Below, piece after piece: positions 52,184-60,000 of a stretch of DNA of 60,000 nucleotides (its first letter is position 1; every line of letters starts with the position of its first letter). A program made the translations under genes and the position numbers. The notes beneath the pieces were generated by a model. That model saw only the letters and a program-made list of their open reading frames with translations, searched no databases and was not told the origin of the DNA. Source of the stretch: Branchiostoma floridae (taxonomy: Eukaryota > Chordata > Leptocardii > Amphioxiformes > Branchiostomatidae). The stretch lies in NCBI RefSeq assembly GCF_000003815.2, contig NC_049984.1, forward strand, positions 26,029,338 through 26,089,337, in the 5' to 3' direction.

Positions 52184-53534
52184 GATACTAAGAGGAGTAA
52201 CCGGAAGTGAATGAATGTGAGTGCCTGACTGAGTGTATGATATCTGTAATTGATGAGTAAGTAAGTACGGTAAGTACCTGATGTATGACGAATGGATATT
52301 TACCTTTTTTGTTTGTTTTGCATTAGATGGAGTTCTACCCCAGATCAGCTGAGGATGTGCCTCTTCCAGCTCAACTGTCTGTAACTTTAATTTCTTTGAT
52401 TGACATTGTATCATTGCAGATACACATGTAATAAGTGAAGTATAAATTCAGAATGATACTATTAATCATAATGACTGTAAATTCTTAAAGAATATGTCCT
52501 TTTCCTAACATTCTTTGAAATATGTTTTATACAGGTGATGTTCTGCTGTGGATCTGAGGAGGGTGACAGCTTTGTTGGTTATTCATATCATTTGGCTTGA
52601 ATTCAATCATATCATTTCACATTATTGGAATTATCATTCTGGCCCAAAGAATCGCCAGATGTTTGGCAGTAGATTATTTGATTCCAAGTATTGTTTCCAA
52701 TTGGGCATCAATATTTAGGCATGACTTGTTTGTTTAATAAAGTTTGGCTGGTATTTAACATATATGGCTCATTGTTTTGTTTTTACAGTACAATAGTAAG
52801 GGTTATATACTTTACGTGAATCAAGGTCAATGAGAGAAGAAAAAGTTGAACCTTTTGGTTTCTTATTGGGCGCAATGTTAACTGACAATGCATCATTCCA
52901 TGCACCTTAGGTATAATTTAGGTACATGGTAATTAAATGTGTCAAACCAATATGACATGAACTGTTGACAATTATGAATGAAATGTTACCAGTAACCATA
53001 CTGTAAACCTTGGTTAGGTTATAGCAAAGAGGCTATATGAGCCCATGTAACCTTGTTGGTTATAGGGAACGTGAATGGCATGACAAACTCTGATTCTCTT
53101 ATTATTTGATACATCATGTAATAGTTTTCTTTAATAAAACAGACTCTGAGGTATTACAAAAATGTATTTTCGTAGGTGCTTTTGGGTAAGATTGGGATTG
53201 CCATCTTGGTTAAATGGGCAGAACTTTCTCTTTGGCTCGGTGACCCTTCCACCTGCAAGCTTTAAACAATTACTAGATCTTACCAAGGTTTTTTTAAACC
53301 ATGGATGGTTTTTTTAACCTCCTTGATCTTGCCAATTTTTTTAGTATCAATGGAACGAGACATAAAAAGACGTCTTGGAATCGACCAGTAAATTAGATGC
53401 AAAAGTAATGGACTCCAGTAATTATTCTACAAGAAGAGATTTAGGTCGGGAGACGAATAAATCGCGGCCGCTACCAGCCCCCGGACCAGAACGTCTGCTT
53501 CCGCTCCAGGCGGCGCGCGCGTTCTATTCTGGAA
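52184..53534. other. Stretch without recognised gene
   Basis: AT-rich. Near 53287 GGTTTTTTTAAACC and GGTTTTTTTAACC form a short direct/inverted motif pair. A GC-rich island with GCGGCCGC begins near 53465. Confidence 0.4.
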
Positions 53535-53690
53535 TCAAAAATGACCGCTCCTGATGACATCGCCTCGCGCGGATTGGCGGCAAATGCTTTACGCCCTTGA
53601 AATGTATAATAAGTCATATACCAACAAAAAATAGAGAGTTTGCCCTTTCTTACACACTTAATTTCCTGTTGGTTTGAAGTCTACAACACG
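53535..53690 (+). repeat. Flanking repeat, right copy
   Basis: Direct-orientation relative of 42655-42815, 10.9 kb away, so the pair encloses the long exon. Confidence 0.5.
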
Positions 53691-54189
53691 TTAAAAACAA
53701 GAGGTGAAATCACACGAAAATAAGCTAATTTCGGGTCGTATTATTGACAGGAAAGCGATAAATCATCGGTACAAACAACTATAGGAGTACGTAACAAAGC
53801 TGGTAGATTGTAAATAACTTGAAATCAAAAAGATACGTGGTAATATATTCAAGCAACAGGCTTTTTTGTTGGGGGTGTTAACGCCCGGAATCATAGAACG
53901 GACTACTTTCTCTCGCGGAAGGAAAATAAAATTCCATAGAACTCTCGACGTGGCTTGGCGGCTGGTCCTGCTCTTTGTCATTCCAATAGTTGTTTGATCT
54001 GAGCTGTAGGAGCATGCCAAGGAGCTTTCATCTTGATAAAAGCTTCTTGGAAGTTGGAGTAACCATGTGTGCATGTGCAATTATACTACTTTAGTGGCAG
54101 CTGTTAACATCTTGAGATGTTTTAAACTTTTTCAAACTTTTTCCTTCATTCTTGTTACGCTATCGCATCCCCAAATGTTTTTTCTTTTC
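53691..54189. other. Stretch without recognised gene
   Basis: Nothing recognised on either strand. Confidence 0.35.
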
Positions 54190-54560
54190 CCACAGGTCCC
54201 TAGAGGTGTACAGCATGGCACATGGGTCTGGTGCAGACCGGTGGTGTCTGAAGTGTGGAAATCATCAGTGTCTACAGCAGGATGCTGAGACAACACTACC
54301 TGCCCCTTGATGAGAAAAGTAGCTGTGTCTTCCATACACCCAAATATAAACATAGGTGACAGAGCAAAACTATTGGGAATGGCCAAACATCCAGTTTACT
54401 CGGGGTGGGTTAGTTAGGTCTTAAAATATTACAGCTGTCCAGCCTCTTGGAAACCCAGACTTCGGGGACTGTGCCTCTGGTACAGTGGGGGCTTGTTCAG
54501 CTAAGTTAGATGGGTTTGCTGGATGTCAAGGCCACAAATATAATGTTTTATCTCTTTTGC
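54190..54560 (-). repeat. Dispersed repeat, copy 2 (inverted)
   Basis: Reverse complement of the 27664-28070 repeat, with small indels. Confidence 0.85.
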
Positions 54561-54589
54561 TCTTGTTCCTATTGTGACGGTCAACCTTG

Positions 54590-54770
54590 GTCGCCTTTCT
54601 GTTTGTCCTTAAGCGCGACTTGAGTTGCGGAAGAATGTGACAAGTCAGAGGACAGCTAAAATTGTGCCAATGTCACAGTGGCTAGGTAGTGAGTCAAGCA
54701 AGGATCAGGACAGAGGCATGATGTTGCGGAGATGATAAGCTTTATTCAGGACAATCTGGACACGTCCTTC
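54590..54770 (-). mobile_element. Possible LTR end of a retrotransposon
   Basis: On the minus strand CCTGAATAAAGCTTATCATC (poly(A) signal) is followed ~75 bases later by CACTGTGACATTGGCAC, reminiscent of an LTR ending in CA followed by a TTGGC-type primer-binding site. No second LTR copy is visible, so this is tentative. Confidence 0.25.
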
Positions 54771-55292
54771 CCTGTCGGCGTCTCTAGCTGGAATCCCCTA
54801 CCCTTCCCACGTGTAACTCCTGACCCCTCTGCATCTGGTCCCACTTAGTCCGGTGACATTCCCCACACCAGGGGTTAACAGTGACTGAACACGCTGTCAC
54901 CTCGTGACACCAACGGTGGGCTAATTTGTCGCCTTCTGTGTATAAAGATTCCGAGTATCCTACCAAGTGTCCTATTAATTTGTCCGGGAAGTGCTGAATG
55001 AAAAAACAAACACACTATGAACTGTTACTTTCTTGGTGGGGGGAGAAGGAATTCCTGAAGGGACTGGGGGAGGTTTCTGTTGAAATCTTAACTGGCTAAC
55101 GGGAGATAATGCTTTTCAAACCTACCAGAGGCTGCACTAAATAAGTAAGCACTCTGAGAACGGTAGACTCTGCCTTACAAACCTACCAGCTACACTGTAC
55201 TAAATAAATAAGCACAGTGCATCATGAAGAAATAGCTGTACATGCATCTACATTTGCAATTAACGACCAAAGTCTATTGAACGGCTTGACCT
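54771..55292. other. Stretch without recognised gene
   Basis: Includes a short direct repeat, CAAACCTACCAG(C/A)...ACTAAATAA at about 55118 and 55178. Confidence 0.35.
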
Positions 55293-55673
55293 TCACATGG
55301 TGCAGATATATTCTACTTCAAGTGCCACGTTTGACGGTGGCTCCCTATTTTCTTCATTTGCATTATCTTCTACACCACCTACATCTTGCATATCTACATT
55401 CATGTCGTCTATAATAATGACGCTGGCCTGGTCGCTGTTGTGGCTGTAGATGATATCATGATACTCTAACGGGGTAGGGTGCAGGAGGTTGGTGGAAGCC
55501 AGAAAATATTGCCATGGCAAGATGTTGTTGGAAGACAGAGAATCTTGTCGCCTAGATGGCGGGGTTCCAGTGACGCTCTCAATGTCCCCCACCTGGCCTT
55601 CACTATCATCTCCATCGTCTTTGTTCAAAGTCGGTGTCTTGGGGACCACCCTCGTCCTGACTTTCAGTGCCAT
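55293..55673 (-). CDS. Unrecognised 126-codon open frame
   Basis: Starts with ATG and reads MALKVRTRVVPKTPTLNKDD, GDDSEGQVGDIESVTGTPPS and acidic, Asn-rich sequence to a stop. It has coding-like composition with a Ser/Asp-rich linker but no known motif. It sits between hAT exons and a repeat, and could be the linker part of a minus-strand transposon gene. Confidence 0.35.
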   Translation of the reverse strand: MALKVRTRVVPKTPTLNKDDGDDSEGQVGDIESVTGTPPSRRQDSLSSNNILPWQYFLASTNLLHPTPLEYHDIIYSHNSDQASVIIIDDMNVDMQDVGGVEDNANEENREPPSNVALEVEYICTM

Positions 55674-56404
55674 TCTCTTCGGGTCAGCTTAGCAAATGCT
55701 TTGAACTACCACATTGAAGGCGAAATCAGGACGCCCAGATTTGGCCAACTTTGTGCAGACAAATCAGAAACCAATACATTGGTTCTTACGGCGGGGACAC
55801 TGCCCCTGACCATACTGCCATGAAGTTATTAAACGCTTCTAATGCTGGTGGCAAATATATTGCAGTAACTTGGCGATTATACTCAATTTGGCGTTTATAC
55901 TCAGATACAAACACTTATAGTACTTTTGGAAGTTGTTAGCTTCCATTGGTACCTTTTGCAAATCTCTGACTCTAACTTAGCCAATTCAGGTTCAATCTTA
56001 GGCACGATCTCATCAGTATCTGATAAAGTGTCTGTCCAGCGTCTGTCTGTCCTGGTTAGGAAGTGGAGGGAGCTAAACGTTTTCTGATTTTGCAGGATTA
56101 TTTGTATAATTTTCTTCTCCAGAGACTTTTCAGAGTCCAAAGCTTTTTCATTTGAACTAATGTGTGATTTTTTCTGGGTTCAGATTGTGATGGGATCGGT
56201 GTTAAACCTGATTAGTTCTGACTGAGACGGACTTCTGACGAGATAAGCCATCTGTTCACAACTTGAAGAAAAACTTGCTAGATGTACATGTCCCATGCTG
56301 ACTTTGCAGCTTCCAGAGACTCTGTACTAGAGCTAACGTTGACAGATACTAAATCAATAAAACTACAACTGTGTAAGGGGGCTGGGATGTAAAGACGTGG
56401 TACA
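55674..56404 (-). other. Coding-like scrap and spacer
   Basis: A minus-strand frame at 55901-56140 reads EIVPKIEPELAKLESEICKR and looks helical, but no family was recognised. The rest is AT-rich. Confidence 0.25.
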
Positions 56405-56761
56405 TCACCAACTACAGGCCCCTGGGTGCCTGGAGGTACCGTTCAGCTCTCTGGCACCTGCAAAATCAAAGTCAGCAATATGCACTTTGGCAAAGCTTAT
56501 CCTTGTCAACCGGTCGAACTGATCGATGGAGAGGAGTGTGCGGGACTTGGTTTTTATTCTGTTTTGGCATGAGAAAACCCTCTCAGCCTCAGCATTGCTG
56601 ATGAGTACGTTCAGACAGCATGTCATCAGCTTGTACACCTCTGCAGAAAGACATGGAGGAAAAATTTGATATAAGAAAGGTGTAACTCTTTGTGTTGATA
56701 TGGTTCTGACAGAAAAACAAGAACTTGGTTGCTGAATGCTGATTATCACAATCAGCTGCAC
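56405..56761 (-). pseudogene. hAT transposase C-terminal dimerisation exon
   Basis: After TTTCTGCAG (minus strand) the exon reads VYKLMTCCLNVLISNAEAER and VFSCQNRIKTKSRTLLSIDQ, FDRLTRISF. S-N-A-x-x-E-R-x-F-S followed by K-T-x-x-R-x-x-L is the hAT C-terminal dimerisation signature. It continues to a stop without the rest of the domain. A diverged ~140-bp partial duplication of its 5' flank (TACACCTCTGCA core) lies at 56760. Confidence 0.8.
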
Positions 56762-56860
56762 TTAAGTTTATACACCTCTGCAAAAATAGATATTGGGAAA
56801 AGTTGAACACAAACCATGTATGTGATACAAAATTTCTATATTAGATTAACTATGAGTCTG

Positions 56861-57400
56861 TCAGAAATGGCTGAAATATGTTTTTGTTGAATATCTCTGC
56901 ATCATTATCTGTTTCAACCAGTGTTTAAATATAAAAAAAATTGCAATAGTGATTACCTTGTTTACAAAACATATGTTACTAACCCCAAGAAATTTCCACA
57001 CATTCAGCAACACCTCCTCCACACCGTTCGTGGCTTTCAGGTCTGGACTTGTGCATGCCAGTGCCAGCTTGTGGTACACACAGTGGAAGGTCAGGGCTTT
57101 TTTGTAGCCTCTTTAGCTTTGCTGCAAATCCTTTTTTGGCTCCAAGCATCCCAGTTGCTCCATCCGAGCACAACACATGAATGTGAGTCAGTGCTACTGT
57201 CTAGCAGAGCTTCTGCATTAGCTGATTCGTGGTTTTACAGAACAATTCCAGCCTCCCGTGACTGCCATGAAATACACCCTGTGAACAGTTTATTTGCTAG
57301 ACTCTGCACCAGTCTACCTGGGAACTAGGTCACGGCATTAACACCGTACCTAACTGAACCTCGAGAGACTCCTAGCACCTTGCTATAGTATACAGGGTAT
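56861..57400 (-). pseudogene. hAT transposase (ZNF862-like) central exon
   Basis: Minus strand: VLCSDGATGMLGAKKGFAAK and LKRLQKSPDL; after a one-base shift FHCVYHKLALACTSPDLKAT and NGVEEVLLNVWKFLG, ending at a GTTAGT donor. D-G-A-x-x-M-x-G...H-C-x-x-H-x-L-A-L-A is the core of ZNF862-like hAT proteins; the H-C-x-x-H pair and Asp belong to the RNase-H-like fold. Upstream pieces (ANKLFTGCISWQSREAG) are shifted again. Same family as the plus-strand fragment at 21.0-21.5 kb. Confidence 0.75.
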
Positions 57401-57720
57401 TGTACGATCAAGACTCATCTGTACTAATCTGTGCAACTGTTCATCTTCATCACGGTTATCTCTGTCACTCATTTCATCTCTCAAGTCATCACAAATCTGA
57501 TCTGGTACAGACCTAAGGCGAGTTTCCCCCTCTATATTTGCCCTGACGGAGGCGGAATAGGTTGATGCTGTGTATCCTGAAAACTTGGTTCATGACTGAC
57601 TGATAATGTAGGTCACTTTCACCACCTGTGACGCGAGGTTTGTTTGTACTAGCATTCTCGCTGGACACAATAACTTGGCCCTTCTTGTTGTTTTTTTCTA
57701 GTTGTTTTCCTAGAGGGCTG
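57401..57720 (-). pseudogene. Probable N-terminal part of the hAT gene
   Basis: Minus-strand frames read GKQLEKNNKKGQVIVSSENA, then RANIEGETRLRSVPDQICDD and LRDEMSDRDNRDEDEQLHRL. Charged, low-complexity, coding-like composition upstream of the recognised hAT exon. No domain seen. Confidence 0.3.
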
Positions 57721-58089
57721 TGTATGGGAACATTAGACTTTTAGATTTTATAAAGAATACCAAACAGAATTTAATGAGATTAAAATTTAATAACTAAAAA
57801 TCAACATTATTACCATGACACCTGGTACAACTAAAAACCATTTTCCCACCTGTGTGGCGCTCTGATGCTCGGATAGATACTTGTGTGTCCAGTGACAACT
57901 CACTCGTCGCATACATGGCCGTTTTCAAGACACCGATTGCAATGGCTTACAGTCTGGTACGTTTTCCACGACTAAGGCATTAACTGATGCCAATCGTAGG
58001 TAACACGAGCAGCATTGTGTTGTATTTATTCCTTTTCAGGACATGCTTTGTCCTATCTTTCCTTTATTGACATGTGATCGACAGCAACG
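57721..58089. other. Stretch without recognised gene
   Basis: Nothing recognised. Confidence 0.3.
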
Positions 58090-58390
58090 TGCATCGACCG
58101 ACAAGTTCCCATCCAAGGTGTAAAGCAGAATTACATGGGCTTTTGACACAACTTTGTTAGCAAGTTCCTCTATGTTTGCTTCTTCCGCGTCGTTCACATA
58201 TTGCACGTCAACTGGAAATATGAGACCATATTGGTTTTTGAGAGCAGGTCGAATTGTATAGATGGCTTTAACGCTTTACCATCCCTTGAGAGTACTTATT
58301 TTCCACTCGGGTTTCCCTGGTTATCTTTCACCTGCTTAAGGAAGTAATCCCGCCAGGGAATAAATGCACGATAAATGTTGACACTTTTCG
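58090..58390 (-). other. Coding-like minus-strand segment
   Basis: Adjacent frames read NVYRAFIPWRDYFLKQVKDN, then KAIYTIRPALKNQYGLIFPV and DVQYVNDAEEANIEELANKV. The continuity across two frames suggests a decayed protein, but I do not recognise it. Confidence 0.3.
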
Positions 58391-58480
58391 TAGCAAAGGT
58401 CTTTGTTACATTGCTGTGCCCTGACCGTCACTGTGTACCATAGGTCTGTATATTTCTTCTGTGATTTAACTTTCCAGGTA

Positions 58481-58828
58481 TTATTCAATGTGTTTATCAG
58501 CAATCACAATCCCTCTCGTGTGTCGAGACTGACCATGAATCGTCACGTTTGTTGTCTTGCTACGTACTTTCACTGGGATTATAGAGGGTACTCCCTCCCA
58601 GTCTGAGCGGGCTATACGCCCTACTGCTGCCGTCGTCTTGGGCTGTGCCTCTACTTCGCGGTGCAGTACTGTAGGATGAGACTTCTGGCACTTCCCACAA
58701 ATAGCCCTTTGCTTGCAGTCCCTCGCCAGGTGTGTCTTCTTCAGACATCCAAAGCACAGGCCTTGGTCTTTGATGTATTGCAGACACTCATCATATGACT
58801 TGTTTGCCAACACCCTGCATTCAGTCAT
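58481..58828 (-). pseudogene. gag-pol: BEL/Pao gag zinc-knuckle to protease junction
   Basis: Reads ECRVLANKSYDECLQYIKDQ, GLCFGCLKKTHLARDCKQRA, ICGKCQKSHPTVLHREVEAQ and GVPSIIPVKVRSKTTN. L-C-F-x-C-L-x-x-x-H-x-x-x-x-C followed by C-x-x-C-x-x-x-H-x-x-x-L-H is the double zinc knuckle of BEL/Pao gag, and the V-P-V-x-V-x-S start of the aspartic protease follows. The protease catalytic D-S/T-G is lost as the frame changes. Only ~115 residues remain of a polyprotein of well over a thousand. Confidence 0.75.
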
Positions 58829-59212
58829 TTTAGCCTAAATCTTCTGTATTCCAACCATCAATGCACCGGATACTTTACGGATCATAATTAACCCCAGCAG
58901 GGATCCTCACGCGTCGTTGAAAATCGAAAAATCTGGAGATTTGGTGGGAACATTTCCCTTTCCTAAGACTTGACCCAAAACAGACATGGTGGATTTTTCA
59001 GTCTACAAGCAGGCTTTCTAGAAATAACAAAGTTAACACTAACCTTGCAGGTATGCATCCAGTCAATCTGCACCCTGTCAATGCTGTATGTGGAGATTTT
59101 GTTGAATACTTAGTTCCCAGTCTTTCCTGTACCCTTTGTGATGGAAGTTCTTCCTGCTTGCAAAAGTCTTAAAAGAATGTCAGACAATTGGATTAGACAG
59201 AGATCTACAGAC
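58829..59212. other. Stretch without recognised gene
   Basis: Nothing recognised before the gap. Confidence 0.3.
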
Positions 59213-59312
59213 NNNNNNNNNNNNNNNNNNNNNNNNNNNNNNNNNNNNNNNNNNNNNNNNNNNNNNNNNNNNNNNNNNNNNNNNNNNNNNNNNNNNNNNN
59301 NNNNNNNNNNNN
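59213..59312. other. Assembly gap (exactly 100 N)
   Basis: A run of exactly 100 N, a common placeholder for a gap of unknown size; sequences on either side may not be close neighbours. Confidence 0.98.
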
Positions 59313-59352
59313 CATGTTAGAATTTACTTATGAAAAAAATTCAGGTAACTAG

Positions 59353-59680
59353 TCAGTTGCTGAAACACATAAATGTTACTGAAAATTTGTCATTTTCGAT
59401 GCATGTACGGTAATATTCTGTAATATGCCGTGTCCTCTTTGGCGGGATTGCATGTGAGATCTGCCACTTCCGCCCCATATACAGCTTGATCCGTCTTCGG
59501 GGGCGGTTTCCCTCGAAGCTCTTCTCTCTTGTCTGGAAACTTTGACCTCTCCAAACGCAGTTGGTTATCTGGCTCCAGATACCGCCTACTTCCCGCAAAT
59601 GCGGTGAGGTGATGCAGCGTACAGTACTTTGCTGGTGAATTGGTGGAGTAGATTAATAATGAAATGGATGTGGGTAACAA
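59353..59680 (-). other. Two overlapping unrecognised minus-strand frames
   Basis: One frame reads HHLTAFAGSRRYLEPDNQLR and KREELRGKPPPKTDQAVYGA, the other MREVGGIWSQITNC. One may be real coding sequence belonging to the Myb/SANT gene that lies just upstream on the same strand, but no motif was recognised. Confidence 0.25.
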
Positions 59681-59755
59681 ATAATCAAAGGGATGTGGGT
59701 AACATTTCCTTCTTTTATTTCAATGATATACTTTTCCTTCTCTCATACAACTTAT

Positions 59756-60000
<245 letters not shown>

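Noticed and set aside
54590-54770. Solo LTR with defined ends
   Set aside because: No second LTR copy or target duplication could be identified; left as a low-confidence possibility.

Overview
This window looks like one scaffold segment from an animal genome, most likely an invertebrate deuterostome such as a lancelet (amphioxus). The evidence is intron-split exons with GT/AG borders, AATAAA signals, CR1-like and Tx1/L1-like non-LTR retrotransposons, hAT, EnSpm and MULE transposase remnants, very many dispersed repeats, and runs of N at assembly gaps (6437-6861, 44888-45270, 59213-59312). The species is an inference; no ribosomal, tRNA-isotype or mitochondrial marker fixes it. No bacterial operon, CRISPR array or rRNA is present.

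Layout. 0-5 kb: a broken transposon protein, a Ty3/Gypsy gag fragment caught between two copies of what looks like an LTR end, and exon remnants of two transposase-like genes. 5.1-6.9 kb: a 41-bp minisatellite with an internal gap. 6.9-10.9 kb: exons that join in phase into an unrecognised multi-exon gene, plus a tandem-repeat coding stretch. 12-16 kb: a Kelch-repeat fragment with RAG2-like spacing, an EnSpm (Tnp2-like) exon, a MULE transposase with its own poly(A) signal, C2H2 fingers and another transposase-like exon pair. 16.6-28 kb: fragments of non-LTR and Gypsy polymerases, a RecQ helicase motif V-VI fragment, hAT and integrase pieces, and a long EnSpm pseudogene. 28.9-41.7 kb: a region bracketed by ~130-bp inverted repeats, holding a Tx1/L1 ORF2 end, about 4 kb of related 180-215-bp satellite blocks, hairpins, a tRNA-like SINE head and a 5'-truncated CR1-like element on the minus strand.

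42.5-52.2 kb is the highlight: an essentially intact gene with one ~8.3-kb open exon and a probable short first exon. Its product combines an SGNH-hydrolase-like domain with all catalytic residues, two kinds of internal protein repeats, a ubiquitin-like domain ending in GGG, cysteine clusters, a DUF6589-like region, a FEN1/PIN-like nuclease domain with four acidic clusters and a C-terminal nine-cysteine CXC (tesmin/TSO1-type) DNA-binding domain. It is the only long uninterrupted coding region here and the best candidate for a poorly described mobile or domesticated system.

54-60 kb: a second, inverted copy of a repeat from 27.7 kb, a possible LTR, hAT transposase exons, a BEL/Pao gag-protease remnant and a Myb/SANT-like DNA-binding domain running off the window, all on the minus strand.

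Apart from the giant gene, the window is a transposon graveyard: most coding matches carry frameshifts or stops and should be read as pseudogenes.
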